From Gracilimonas mengyeensis (GTDB taxonomy: Bacteria > Bacteroidota > Rhodothermia > Balneolales > Balneolaceae): DNA of 64,000 nucleotides. Location of the stretch: positions 124,001 to 188,000 of the forward strand of contig NZ_FXTP01000006.1 in assembly GCF_900182705.1 (NCBI RefSeq). Reading direction: 5' to 3'. A program made the translations under genes and the position numbers. The stretch's first letter is position 1; each line of letters starts with the position of its first letter. This document shows, piece after piece, positions 26,507 to 35,655 of the stretch. The notes beneath the pieces are model-generated. The model was not told where the DNA came from, did no database searches, and saw only the letters and a program-made list of their open reading frames with translations.

Positions 26507-26548
26507 CACTGAAACAGCAACCATCAGGTTCTGTTTCAGTTGTTTTTA
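26507..26548 (+). terminator. Intrinsic terminator after rplS
   Basis: 'ctgaaacag' (26509-26517) pairs with 'ctgtttcag' (26531-26539), and the stem is followed by 'ttgttttt'. It closes the ribosomal/tRNA modification run before adk. Confidence 0.75.
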
Positions 26549-26669
26549 TGTTGTATAACTTTGCTTAAGAGCCAACGGGCCGCATCATATCTACCAGTGG
26601 TCCTGTTATTCTACGATCCATACAGTTTTCGCTGTTCCAACCTTAATTACTCCAATAAAAATCATCCAG

Positions 26670-27224
26670 ATGAATATCATTCTATTTGGGCCTCCTGGCG
26701 CTGGTAAAGGTACACAAGCTAAACTTCTTCAAGACGAATACAGTATCCCGCATCTTTCTACCGGTGATATTTTTCGCTCAGCCATCAAAAATAAAACGCC
26801 CCTGGGTGTAAAAGTTAAATCTATCCTGGATGCCGGCGAATTGGTTCCGGATCAAACGGTGGTAGATTTGGTTGCCGACGAACTGAACAAAGAAAAATAT
26901 CAGGAAGGATACATCCTGGACGGCTTTCCCAGAACTGTGGTGCAGGCGGAGGCTTTCGATGATTTTCTGGAAAAAAACGATGATAATCTTGATGCATTCA
27001 TCTCATTGACCGTTCCTGAAGAAGAGCTTATTAAACGCATTTTATCCAGGGGTGAAGGCCGGAGTGATGACACAGAAGAAAAAATAAAAACCCGTTTAGA
27101 AGTGTATCGCGAAGAAACCAAGCCCGTACTCGACCATTATGAAGAACAAGACAAAGTGCGCGAGATAAACGGACAGGGCAGCATAGATGAAATTTTTAAC
27201 CGAATTAAAGCGGTACTTGATTAG
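26670..27224 (+). CDS. adk: Adenylate kinase
   Basis: A 184-residue AMP kinase with P-loop FGPPGAGKGTQAK (residues 6-18), the HLSTGDIFR AMP-site motif, GYILDGFPRT and a DDTEEKIKTRLEVY arginine segment. It is the short type without the large zinc LID insertion. It interconverts ATP+AMP and 2 ADP. It has its own upstream region after the rplS terminator and its own terminator. Confidence 0.96.
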   Translation: MNIILFGPPGAGKGTQAKLLQDEYSIPHLSTGDIFRSAIKNKTPLGVKVKSILDAGELVPDQTVVDLVADELNKEKYQEGYILDGFPRTVVQAEAFDDFLEKNDDNLDAFISLTVPEEELIKRILSRGEGRSDDTEEKIKTRLEVYREETKPVLDHYEEQDKVREINGQGSIDEIFNRIKAVLD

Positions 27225-27249
27225 CCGCTGTTTATGGTAAAGAAAATGT

Positions 27250-27287
27250 AAAACCCCGGTGATATAAAACTTACCGGGGTTTTTTTA
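27250..27287 (+). terminator. Intrinsic terminator after adk
   Basis: 'aaaccccggt' and 'accggggttt' form a GC-rich stem around an AT loop and are followed by a T run (27280-27286). It is placed 26 bp after the adk stop. Confidence 0.88.
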
Positions 27288-27377
27288 TGGCTTAAACTGC
27301 CTGCATAGCAGAAAAGGAACGATAATTCCTTTTTGTGATGTATATTGGGTAAACCATCACAAAAGAATGGAGCAGCT

Positions 27378-28118
27378 ATGAATGACGTGGCAAGTAAGGG
27401 ATCAGGTTTTGTAAAATGGGGATTTGGATTATCGGTTGCAGGTGCGCTGGCTGTGATACTTTCCGGCTATGGATATCAGTGGGGCTGGTGGCATTTTGGA
27501 ACCGGCTTTAGCATCATACCGTGGGGGACAGGAGCAGCTGTATTGGGAGGTATAGCAACCGGCATTGGTTTTTTCAGGATGGATGATATCTCCACCAACT
27601 TTAAGATTATGGGCACGGTCAGTACCGTTTTGGGGTTGGCCGCACTCATCAACATCGGCTATTGGTACAACGAGGTGCAGCAAGGGTATCCTCCCATTCA
27701 CGACATCACAACCGATCTGCAAAATCCGCCTGAGTTTGTAGCTATTGAACCGCTGAGAGCCGACGCTCCCAACCCAGCTAACTATGCCGGACAAGAAACG
27801 GCCGAGGCCCAACGAAACTTTTATACGAATCTGGAACCTCTTTACACCGATCTGAACTACGACCAAGCCTACAACAAAGCGCTTGAAACAGCCCGGCAGA
27901 TGGACTGGACCATTGTTGCAGAAAATCAGCGAGAAGGCCGCATTGAAGCCTATGAAAAGCTGGCTTGGTTCGGTTTTATTGACGATGTAGTGATACGCGT
28001 CACGGAAACTGAAGAAGGAAGTCGCATCGATGTGCGTTCAAAATCCCGTATCGGACGAGGGGATTTGGGAGTGAATGCCCAACGCATTAAGAATTACCTG
28101 AATGCCTATCAAAAATAA
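27378..28118 (+). CDS. DUF1499 membrane protein
   Basis: The 246-residue protein has three N-terminal membrane helices (to about residue 115) and a soluble DUF1499 domain. Motifs are DLQNPPEFV, a central region with repeated AYNKALETARQMDWTIV, then AYEKLAWFGFIDDVVIRV and IDVRSKSRIGRGDLGVNAQRI. The function of DUF1499 is unknown. The ATG at 27378 has GGAG 8-9 nt upstream and is preferred over a TTG at 27345. Its end overlaps the convergent ATP-grasp gene by 10 bp. Confidence 0.85.
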   Translation: MNDVASKGSGFVKWGFGLSVAGALAVILSGYGYQWGWWHFGTGFSIIPWGTGAAVLGGIATGIGFFRMDDISTNFKIMGTVSTVLGLAALINIGYWYNEVQQGYPPIHDITTDLQNPPEFVAIEPLRADAPNPANYAGQETAEAQRNFYTNLEPLYTDLNYDQAYNKALETARQMDWTIVAENQREGRIEAYEKLAWFGFIDDVVIRVTETEEGSRIDVRSKSRIGRGDLGVNAQRIKNYLNAYQK

Positions 28119-29008
28119 CGGCCGACAATCTCATCAGCCAGAAGCTCAGCCGCTTGCGGTTCAAGACGAAACCAGAGTTCCGGCTCCACCAGCTCAAGCT
28201 CTGAAACGGCGGGCCTTCCGTTATTATCCATAACAATGTCCACGCGCGAATATACCGGTGTTTCGGGGCATGCTTTCACGGCAGCCAGCGCAAAATCTAT
28301 TTCAGTTTGGTTGGGTTGATGAGGATGCACCGTTCCACCAAAATCATCTTGAACCCTGAAATCACCGGGACGAGCTTTTTTTAACACCGCGTGGCTAAAT
28401 CTTTCTCCAAAAAACATATACGACCATTCACCTTGTCCCGGTACATTACGCTGAAAAGGCTGCAGCATGAAATCTTCCTGTTTCATCAGCTGATCCATTT
28501 TTTCGGATATAGCCTCAAGGTTCTTGGGCGTGATATGATAGGTGTACCGTCCGCCGCCACCAATAGTTGGTTTTACTACGGTTTCTTTCCAGCCGGTTAT
28601 TTCATGGAGTTCATTTATGGTAAGTCCAGACCCTCTAGAAATAAAGCGAGTAGGAACAATAGGGATCCCATTTCGAGCCAGGTCATTAAGGTAATGTTTG
28701 TCGGTATTCCAGCGTGTAAGAGAGGCAGAGTTAATAAACTTTGTGGCGGTTGAAGTTTGATCTAACCAGGTAGAAAATTCCTGAAAACGGTCAAAGTAAT
28801 TCCAAGTGGTTCTGAACAAGGCGGTTGAGGTATTATTCCAGTCAAAACCATCATCCGCCCAATCCTTGCGGGTGACGTTTAACCCTTTTTCTTCGAGCGC
28901 ATCCTTAACAAGCATGTCTTCTTTGAGTACATTTTTCTGATACTCAGTGGGTGATTTTGGGGCCAGGTAGCGGGATTCTGTAAGGATGACAATATCGAAT
29001 TGCGGCAT
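28109..29008 (-). CDS. ATP-grasp domain protein (RimK/DcsG-like)
   Basis: A 299-residue protein with the ATP-grasp layout: an N-terminal half with LFRTTWNYF, a central Lys-containing VVKPTIGGGGRYTY ATP-clamp motif, and the C-terminal SRVDIVMDNNGRPAVSELELVEPELWF metal-binding segment. Such enzymes ligate a carboxylate to an amine or thiol. Closest in style are annotated cycloserine-synthetase-like or glutathione-synthetase-like ATP-grasp proteins, but the substrates cannot be assigned. Only 33 bp separate its start from the divergent GNAT gene. Confidence 0.82.
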   Translation of the reverse strand: MPQFDIVILTESRYLAPKSPTEYQKNVLKEDMLVKDALEEKGLNVTRKDWADDGFDWNNTSTALFRTTWNYFDRFQEFSTWLDQTSTATKFINSASLTRWNTDKHYLNDLARNGIPIVPTRFISRGSGLTINELHEITGWKETVVKPTIGGGGRYTYHITPKNLEAISEKMDQLMKQEDFMLQPFQRNVPGQGEWSYMFFGERFSHAVLKKARPGDFRVQDDFGGTVHPHQPNQTEIDFALAAVKACPETPVYSRVDIVMDNNGRPAVSELELVEPELWFRLEPQAAELLADEIVGRYF

Positions 29009-29041
29009 GCGCTGGAGATCAGTTTTTGCATATCTTAAGGG

Positions 29042-29590
29042 ATGCTTTCAAATGAAGATAAATATACGCTAAAAACCAAGCGGCTGATCCTGCAAATTAT
29101 CAAACCGGATGACTTGCCCTTTATCCATGAAGCCCTGTCGAACCACAAGGTAACCCGGCACTACGACGTGCATTTTGATACCTTAGAGGAAACCCAGGAG
29201 CAGATGGACTGGTATGCAAAACTCATGAAAGAAAATACAGGCATTTGGTGGAAGCTAATCGAGAAGGAGTCCAAACAAAAAATAGGAGCTTGCGGCTTTA
29301 ATGACTGGAACCACCAGGAACATTCAGCTGAGATAGGCTTCTGGTTGTTGCCCGAATACCAAGGCCATGGATGGATGAGCGAAGCATTGCCGGGGATTCT
29401 TCAATATGGTTTTGGAAATATGAAGCTCAAAAAAATAATGGCTGAAGTTGAGCGCAATAATGTAAAAAGCAGCAAGCTCCTTCAGGAAAATGGGTTCAAA
29501 GTCATTCCAGAAAGATCATTCAAAGAAGCAAAGAACGGGGCAATTATTTGGGTAGATAGATACGTGCAAAAGTTAGGTAGTAACAAGTGA
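29042..29590 (+). CDS. GNAT N-acetyltransferase (RimJ/RimL type)
   Basis: A 182-residue acetyltransferase with the LKTKRLILQIIKPDDLPFI start and the acetyl-CoA binding region IGFWLLPEYQGHGWMSEAL (Q/R-x-x-G-x-G/A type), then VERNNVKSSKLLQENGF. These proteins acetylate N-terminal amines of proteins or small amines. Substrate is not predictable. It is divergent from the ATP-grasp gene. Confidence 0.88.
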   Translation: MLSNEDKYTLKTKRLILQIIKPDDLPFIHEALSNHKVTRHYDVHFDTLEETQEQMDWYAKLMKENTGIWWKLIEKESKQKIGACGFNDWNHQEHSAEIGFWLLPEYQGHGWMSEALPGILQYGFGNMKLKKIMAEVERNNVKSSKLLQENGFKVIPERSFKEAKNGAIIWVDRYVQKLGSNK

Positions 29591-29653
29591 TTGCCTTTAT
29601 GAACTCTTATTGAATCGCGGTATTTTTGCCCGCACTCTTGATTAAAATCACTC

Positions 29654-30826
29654 ATGCAGTATTCGTTTTTTAAACTCCGGAAAGGAGAAGAAATACCACC
29701 AAGGCTACAGCTGATAGCTACCTGTGCCGCATTTTTTATTCTGGGTGCATCCTTCGCCACCTGGGCTTCCCGTATACCGGCCATTCGCGATCTTTCCTTG
29801 CTTACCCCCGCCACCTTAGGGTATGTACTATTAGGTAAGGGGATCGGAATGGTGATTACCATGCCGGCGGTAACGGCTTCTATTCACCGTTTTGGAGCTA
29901 AAGTTTCATCGTTACTTTTTGGGCTGATGGTAATTTTAACCCTCATACCCATGACCATGGCGCCAAATTGGGAGATTCTTACCGTGGTTTTGTTTTTGGC
30001 AGGAGTAGGTGCAAGCGGCTACAATATTTCCATTAATGCGTTGGGCTCCAAAATTGAGGTGGCCACGGGCAAATCACATATGTCGATGATTCATTCCTGG
30101 TTTGGTGTGGGTAACTTCGCAGGCGCATTATTAGGCACGGCTTTGGCTTCCTCACAGATTTCAGCTTCTATTCATTTCTGGAGCACAGCCGGTGTATTGC
30201 TTGTGCTAATGCTAGCCATCTACCGTTTTTTGCCCGAAGATCAACCGGATCGTTCCGTAAAGAAACCAGCTTTTGTATTACCGCATGGCGGGCTCATCTG
30301 GCTGGGGTTAATTTGCTTCCTGAGTGCTTCCATTGAAGATTCTGTAACCAACTGGGTGGCTTTGTTTTTCACTGATCACATCGGAACGTCTGATGGTTTA
30401 GCTCCCATCGGTTATGCAGCCTATGCCGGATCGCTTTTGGCCATGCGCTTGGTAGGTGATAGACTTAAGCCAAGATTTGGCTCTCAAAAGTTGATTACGG
30501 CAGGGACCATAACAGCCGCTGTGGGAATTCTAATTGCCATCTTTGCACCAAATGCTATTGTCGGGGTGATGGGGTTTATCGCTGCAGGTGGGGGCGTTGC
30601 ACTAACGTTTCCTTTGGTTTTTAGTGCCGCGGGCAGAGAGGGCGCTGTTGCCTTAGCATCGGTCGCAACTATGGGTTATTTGGGTGGGATGATTTCTCAA
30701 CCGGTTATGGGTGCTTTGGTTGAATACTTCCAGCTATCAGGAGGGTTTATGTTTATTGTGATATGCATGCTGCTGGTAGCTGCCCTGAGTTGGAAAGCAC
30801 GGCTGTTATCCCCGGAAAAGGCCTGA
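29654..30826 (+). CDS. Major facilitator superfamily transporter
   Basis: A 390-residue transporter with about 12 hydrophobic segments and an MFS-type pattern: LGASFATWASRIPAIRD in the first loop region, GVGNFAGALLG in the middle and a final cluster of glycine-rich helices. It resembles YbjJ-like MFS proteins. Substrate unknown. It stands alone, followed by the DksA-type gene. Confidence 0.88.
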   Translation: MQYSFFKLRKGEEIPPRLQLIATCAAFFILGASFATWASRIPAIRDLSLLTPATLGYVLLGKGIGMVITMPAVTASIHRFGAKVSSLLFGLMVILTLIPMTMAPNWEILTVVLFLAGVGASGYNISINALGSKIEVATGKSHMSMIHSWFGVGNFAGALLGTALASSQISASIHFWSTAGVLLVLMLAIYRFLPEDQPDRSVKKPAFVLPHGGLIWLGLICFLSASIEDSVTNWVALFFTDHIGTSDGLAPIGYAAYAGSLLAMRLVGDRLKPRFGSQKLITAGTITAAVGILIAIFAPNAIVGVMGFIAAGGGVALTFPLVFSAAGREGAVALASVATMGYLGGMISQPVMGALVEYFQLSGGFMFIVICMLLVAALSWKARLLSPEKA

Positions 30827-30954
30827 AAGCATAAGCCTTTTGTATTACCATTTGGAGTCATATCCACATGCTTAGAGTCCGATAGGTCTAAATGAAATGC
30901 TGCCAAGTTTACTCGCGTTATGAGAATGAAGTTGAAAAAAAAAGAGAAAGTATT

Positions 30955-31386
30955 ATGAGTAAGCAAGAAACACCGGTTAATAACACGCCATTTTCAGAAG
31001 AAGAACTGGATCATTTTAAAGAACTTCTAAACGAGGAAAAGGAAGAGGCTCAAAATAAAATTGAAACCTTCCAGGAGCGAGTGGAAGAATTAGAAGAGAA
31101 ACTTAACGACACCACATCTTCTGCAGCTCATCATCAAGGTAATATTGCCTCATCGGAAGAGGAAAGAGAGAAGTATTACACGATGATTGAAAGGGAAAAA
31201 GAAAAGATTGAAGATATCAAGGTTGCCCTGGATAAAATTGAGGCCGGCAATTATGGCATTTGCAATGTGACCGGTAAGCCCATTGCAAAAGAACGACTGG
31301 AAGTGGTGCCCCATGCTAAATACAGTAAGGAAGCGAAAGAGTCACAAACAGGTACGGTGCAACGCGACCGGATGCAAGTTCATTAG
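30955..31386 (+). CDS. TraR/DksA-family protein without zinc cysteines
   Basis: A 144-residue protein with a long coiled-coil (about residues 14-85, rich in Glu/Lys) and a C-terminal DksA-like end, NYGICNVTGKPIAKERLEVVPHAKYS. Canonical DksA uses four cysteines; here only one remains (ICN), as is common in Bacteroidota-type homologues. It may bind the RNA polymerase secondary channel and act in the stringent response. An in-frame ATG 21 codons upstream is unlikely; ATG 30955 starts the MSKQETP protein. Confidence 0.85.
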   Translation: MSKQETPVNNTPFSEEELDHFKELLNEEKEEAQNKIETFQERVEELEEKLNDTTSSAAHHQGNIASSEEEREKYYTMIEREKEKIEDIKVALDKIEAGNYGICNVTGKPIAKERLEVVPHAKYSKEAKESQTGTVQRDRMQVH

Positions 31387-31406
31387 AAAAAAGCTCTACC
31401 CAGTTA

Positions 31407-32276
31407 TTAGAAAAGTCCGAGTTGCTTATTCTGTTTTTCAGAAGGCCAGGCAGGCAACTCGGGCACATCTATCAAATTAGACAGCAACTTGTGAAAGTGC
31501 CGGCATAATTTGGGTTGATCCGCTTTATTGGGCGCATGTATAAAAATATATGGATGCAGCCCGTCATCAATCCATTCTGCCACAATAATGGCCCATTCTT
31601 TCAGGTACGGCTCATTGTTGATAATATCATTGGTACCTACATATCGCAAAATCGGACGCGATGCCGTATTGTCAAACCGTACAGGCACTTTGGGTTTTTT
31701 CTTCTGCGCTTCCAGAATACTGGACTCCTGCGACTTAACGGAATGTAGCTTTCGGGTATCAAAAATAACACGATCCACATCATAGCTTTTTAAAAGGGAA
31801 ACCAGATTCCGTTCGTGTTTACCGTGATCAAAGAAATCGCGGTGTCGCACTTCTACTGAATATCTGAAACTTTTGGGTAACACAGAGAGCACCTCTTCCA
31901 AGCGGTACAACTCATTAGGAGAAAAACTGTCTGGCAACTGAATCATAAATGGCCCCACTTTTTCCCGTATGGGTTCAAACAGCCGTACAAAATCAAGCAC
32001 ATCACCCTTTGCATTATGCATGCGCTTTTCATGGGTGATATACCGCGGAAACTTAAAGCAAAACTTAAAACCTTTTGGTGTTTGCTCTCCCCATTTTTGA
32101 ATGGTTTCCGGATCCGGTACGCTGTAAAAAGTAGTATTGCCTTCTACGGAATTAAATACAGATGCATATTGGGAGAGGAATTGTCCGGGCTTGGCATCAT
32201 CCCTGAAAAAAGAACCCTTCCATTCCTGCAAGCTCCAACCGGTACAGCCAAGGTGATATTTCGTTAATTTGTAAAT
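31407..32276 (-). CDS. DUF72 protein, start codon unclear
   Basis: A TIM-barrel DUF72 protein (VFNSVEGNTTFYSVP, FKFCFKFPRYITH, YSVEVRHRDFF, ILRYVGTN). The family begins with a G-C-x-G-W-S motif. That motif (HLGCTGWSLQEW) is encoded upstream of the first ATG/GTG/TTG, which is a TTG at 32231 inside it. Between an in-frame stop at 32295-32297 and this motif there is no standard start; ATT at 32274-32276 is the best-placed codon. So either ATT initiates, or the start was lost. The C-terminal part is intact. Confidence 0.75.
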   Translation of the reverse strand: MYKLTKYHLGCTGWSLQEWKGSFFRDDAKPGQFLSQYASVFNSVEGNTTFYSVPDPETIQKWGEQTPKGFKFCFKFPRYITHEKRMHNAKGDVLDFVRLFEPIREKVGPFMIQLPDSFSPNELYRLEEVLSVLPKSFRYSVEVRHRDFFDHGKHERNLVSLLKSYDVDRVIFDTRKLHSVKSQESSILEAQKKKPKVPVRFDNTASRPILRYVGTNDIINNEPYLKEWAIIVAEWIDDGLHPYIFIHAPNKADQPKLCRHFHKLLSNLIDVPELPAWPSEKQNKQLGLF

Positions 32277-32416
32277 AGAAAAATAGTTAGAGGGTTAGGG
32301 GTGTAGGAGTAAGTAGTAAAGTGTTTTTTTATATACAGACAATTAACTAAAAATTTTGATTATACTCTCCCGTAAGCCATCTTTAATTTTAAATTCTTCA
32401 ATCTTCAATTTCTAAG

Positions 32417-34117
32417 ATGCCCTTTGAGACTTTAGATTATCTTGTTGTTGCCGGATATGTTGTATTGATGATCGCCGTCGCCTGGGCGGCTAAAGTGCGA
32501 GGACAGGAATCCCTGGATGATTTTTTTGCCGGTGGCAAAAACCTGCCCTGGTGGCTGGTAGGCGTCTCCATGGTGGCTACCACTTTTGCTGCGGATACGC
32601 CATTGGCCATTACGGGACTGGTAGCTGAGCAAGGCATTGCCGGCAATTGGTTTTGGTGGAACTGGATGATTTCGGGGATCGTCACCGTATTTATCTATGC
32701 CAAACTCTGGAAACGTGCGGATGTGCTCACCGATGTAGAATTCATAGAACTCCGTTATGGAGGCAAACCGGCCAGCTTCCTGAGAGGCTTCCGGGCGTTG
32801 TATTTTGCCTTTCCGTTCAACTGTATTATAATGGGCTGGGTAACGGTTGGCATGGCCAAAATCCTCACAGTAGTAACCGGTGCCGACCAATGGATTGTTA
32901 TTTTGATTCTATACGGCTTGATTGCTCTCTACATTGCGATTTCCGGGTTATGGGGCGTCATTGTTACCGATTTCGTACAATTCATTTTAGCGATGATTGG
33001 AACCATTGCACTCGCTTATTTTGCAGTCGATCATATCGGCGGTTTAGCCGAACTCAAAACACAGCTAACCCAGGCGGTAGATTACGATGTGCTCAGTTTC
33101 AACCCTTTCACCAATCCCAAGATTGCCATTACCACGGCGCTTATCTGGTTGGGAATGAACTGGTGGGCGGCCTGGTATCCCGGGGCAGAGCCGGGCGGGG
33201 GTGGCTATATTGCCCAGCGTATGTTTTCTGCCAAAGACGAGAAAAATGCGGTGGGAGGTACCCTGCTTTTCAATATTTTGATGTATGCCGTACGTCCCTG
33301 GCCCTGGATCTTAGTTGCACTGGTTGCCATGGTGGTTTTTCCCAACCTCGAAGATCCAGAAACAGGCTACCCGCTGATGATGCTGGAGGTGCTCCCCGTC
33401 GGCTGGATGGGCTTGCTGATGGTGGCCTTTCTTTCGGCTTTCGTCTCGACCATTTCCACCCAGCTGAACTGGGGAACATCCTACGTAGTCAACGATTTCT
33501 ACAAGCGGTTTATGAAAACCCCGGAGGAGTTTGCATCCAAAGAGAAAGCCCAAAAGCATTACGTGTTTGTCTCCCGCATTGCCACCTTGCTGATGGCCGC
33601 ATTAGGCGTGGGTGTTTCCTATTTCTTTGACTCGGTTTCGGGGGGATGGGAATTTATTCTTTCCCTGAGCGCAGGTATTGGCGGCGTACTGTTGCTGCGC
33701 TGGTTCTGGTGGCGTATAAACGCGTGGAGTGAAATCACCGCCATGATTGCCGCCATGATTGGAGCTATTTTCTCCAACCAAATGGGCTACGATTTTGCTG
33801 CCAGCATGATCTTCACCACAACTTTTTCTACCATAGCCTGGTTGATAGCTACTTTCATCACCAAACCCGAATCCGAAGAGACCCTTCGGAAGTTCTACGC
33901 TAAAGTGCACCCAATGGGAAACTGGAAAAAATATTCGGATGGTATTCCGTCACCTGACGCGCTCTGGCCCTCACTCATCAACATCGCCATGTCGCTGCTG
34001 GCCATCTTCTTCTATCTCTACGGACTCGGGCAGATTTTCTTCTTCAACATCGGTACCGGTATTGGCTTTTTGGTGGGCGGCTCGATCTTTGTTTGGGCTG
34101 TGGTAAGGCGTATATGA
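32417..34117 (+). CDS. Sodium:solute symporter family protein
   Basis: The 566-residue protein has about 13-14 membrane helices and SSS-family traits: a SLDDFFAGGKNLPWWLVGVSMVATTFAADTP region near the N terminus, the ISGLWGVIVTDFVQF segment and STISTQLNWGTSYVVNDFYKRF. The family couples Na+ entry to uptake of sugars, amino acids or organic acids; the substrate is not predictable. It converges on the TPP-controlled operon with a 528-bp gap. Confidence 0.9.
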   Translation: MPFETLDYLVVAGYVVLMIAVAWAAKVRGQESLDDFFAGGKNLPWWLVGVSMVATTFAADTPLAITGLVAEQGIAGNWFWWNWMISGIVTVFIYAKLWKRADVLTDVEFIELRYGGKPASFLRGFRALYFAFPFNCIIMGWVTVGMAKILTVVTGADQWIVILILYGLIALYIAISGLWGVIVTDFVQFILAMIGTIALAYFAVDHIGGLAELKTQLTQAVDYDVLSFNPFTNPKIAITTALIWLGMNWWAAWYPGAEPGGGGYIAQRMFSAKDEKNAVGGTLLFNILMYAVRPWPWILVALVAMVVFPNLEDPETGYPLMMLEVLPVGWMGLLMVAFLSAFVSTISTQLNWGTSYVVNDFYKRFMKTPEEFASKEKAQKHYVFVSRIATLLMAALGVGVSYFFDSVSGGWEFILSLSAGIGGVLLLRWFWWRINAWSEITAMIAAMIGAIFSNQMGYDFAASMIFTTTFSTIAWLIATFITKPESEETLRKFYAKVHPMGNWKKYSDGIPSPDALWPSLINIAMSLLAIFFYLYGLGQIFFFNIGTGIGFLVGGSIFVWAVVRRI

Positions 34118-34645
34118 TTAAACTACGCTGAACTGAAATTCCCTGTATAATCTCTAGTCAGTCATCCAGAGGATTCTTCCGATGGACCTTTCATTTTGCA
34201 GAGCATCTGCACATAATTCTTGAACTGTTATTTCCAACAATTCTGAACGCGCTAACTTTAGCTTATTAGTAATCATTTTCTGACTAAGGTTCTTCGGCAG
34301 TAGCCTCAGAATGACGGCTTTAATAAATTTTTTGTTCCTCCATGAGGGACATAGGTTCTTACCATTGGGAATACTCGTGTGCTATCAATCGAAATTTATT
34401 CGCAGACCTGTCAGGTTTGACTCTATTTGATAAGTTCAATGATGTTTATATAAAACCTGACAGGTCTTTACCCAACAGTTTACAATTGACTTAACACTCG
34501 TACTATTTAACGACCAACTGTGTAAACCTTCAGAAAAAGTTCTAAAGGCGTCTCCTTCCTTGCGGAGCGCCAGCGTAACGGAGGGAAGCTCCGATTTTCG
34601 GATTAGAGTCAGGATGGGTTATGTGGCCAGGGGCTATTAGTACAA
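34118..34645. other. Repeat-bearing intergenic region, 528 bp
   Basis: No gene was recognised. It contains a long inverted repeat 'agacctgtcaggttt' (34404-34418) and 'aaacctgacaggtct' (34453-34467) with a 34-bp spacer, a palindrome type known to be dispersed in Bacteroidota-like genomes. A second cluster near 34545-34600 pairs 'ctccttcc...ggagggaag'. The region lies between converging transcripts and probably contains terminators for both. Confidence 0.6.
34404..34467. repeat. 15-bp inverted repeat (acctgacaggt type)
   Basis: Perfect 15-bp arms at 34404-34418 and 34453-34467 enclose a 34-bp AT-rich spacer. Each arm is itself nearly palindromic (acctgtcaggt). Likely a small dispersed repeat or bidirectional terminator. 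Confidence 0.8.
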
Positions 34646-34981
34646 CTAACCCTCATCACCAGGCAACTCAGGCGCATCCAAAGCCTTCGGTCCGCTTGCT
34701 GCAAGCAGCTCTTCCTCTTTCAGCTCAAAGTTATTTTCACCCTCAAGGGCAGCAGGGGTAACGCCCCAGCGTTGCAAGGTGGGAGCTTCTATGGACTTAT
34801 CCCGGTACTCATCCAGCGTCATAATGGGTACACCTGAAATGACCGGGAAATACCGCCGGCACTCGGGACAAGTGAGCAGGGCTTCAATGATATCGCCGTC
34901 TTCATGTTTCACAAAAACCCGCATGTTCAGGTCGTGTTTGTCCATGGGGCAGCACAGTTTGTCGATAAGTGATGCTTTCAT
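34646..34981 (-). CDS. Trm112-like zinc-ribbon protein
   Basis: The 111-residue protein has the Trm112/UPF0434 pattern. It starts LIDKLCCPMDKHDL, then LLTCPECRRYFPVISGVPIM. One knuckle is intact (CPEC); in the first the second cysteine is replaced (CCPMD). A 40-residue acidic tail follows. Trm112 proteins activate SAM methyltransferases, which fits the methyltransferase encoded in the same operon. It is the last gene of the TPP-riboswitch operon, 8 bp after the ThiE-like gene. Confidence 0.8.
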   Translation of the reverse strand: MKASLIDKLCCPMDKHDLNMRVFVKHEDGDIIEALLTCPECRRYFPVISGVPIMTLDEYRDKSIEAPTLQRWGVTPAALEGENNFELKEEELLAASGPKALDAPELPGDEG

Positions 34982-34989
34982 AATTCAGT

Positions 34990-35655
34990 TCAGTTTAAAT
35001 TTTTTAAAGCTTGATGATAGTCGAGGCTGGCCTGGCGGGGATCGTCAGCGCTCAGGATGCCGGAGATTACAGCCACGCCTTCAATGTCGAGGTTCTCTAA
35101 TTTTGGCAGGTTTTCCGGGGTGATACCGCCTGAGACGAATAGCGGCTTCTCTGTAATTTCGCGTGCTTTCTGTACGGTATCAGGGCGGACAATCTCGCAG
35201 TCATCCACCGAACTGGAAGGAAACATTGCGCAAAACGAAAAGTAGTCGGCCCCCAAAGCTTCTCCGCGGCGAATAACCTGCAGATCATTTCCACAGGTAA
35301 TCCCAATTAAAAAATCCCGGTCAAGTTTTTGTCGAATTTCTTTCAGGTTGTCCGGGATTTTATCAAAATGAACTCCGTCCAGCTGGGTTTCAGCCAACAG
35401 CTCCCATTCATCGTTAATCAAAACGGGTACGTCGTAGGGTTTTGCAACCTCCAGTAACTGCTGCACCATTTTTTGTTTTTCTTTTGGGGTGATGTCATCC
35501 GGCCAGTTGTTCCAGATTTGCAGCACATCTACTGAGCCATCCAGGGCTTGCTTCAGTTTATGGAGTAACTCAGATGTATCCATAGCCGGGTTCAAAACTA
35601 AATACACGCCGCCGGTAATGGTTTTTTGTTGGGTTGATGACATAGCTACTTCCAT
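34990..35655 (-). CDS. ThiE/TenI-like protein, divergent active site
   Basis: A 221-residue TIM-barrel protein of the thiamin-phosphate synthase superfamily. Recognisable parts are VPVLINDEWELLAETQLDGVHF, GADYFSFCAMFPSSS and the phosphate-binding LFVSGGITPENLPKL. However the usual V-Q-L-R-x-K motif reads LQIWNNW, and the T-x-T-K phosphate motif reads SSSVD. Thus residues that bind pyrophosphate in ThiE are missing, and a different reaction is likely. Its start overlaps the PurM-like gene end by 10 nt. Thiamin context comes from the TPP riboswitch upstream. Confidence 0.8.
   Translation of the reverse strand: MEVAMSSTQQKTITGGVYLVLNPAMDTSELLHKLKQALDGSVDVLQIWNNWPDDITPKEKQKMVQQLLEVAKPYDVPVLINDEWELLAETQLDGVHFDKIPDNLKEIRQKLDRDFLIGITCGNDLQVIRRGEALGADYFSFCAMFPSSSVDDCEIVRPDTVQKAREITEKPLFVSGGITPENLPKLENLDIEGVAVISGILSADDPRQASLDYHQALKNLN

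Noticed and set aside
32647-33630. 327-codon plus-strand frame within the symporter gene
   Set aside because: It is an out-of-frame reading of the symporter, rich in Cys, Arg and His, with no recognisable domain; the symporter frame has full SSS-family features.
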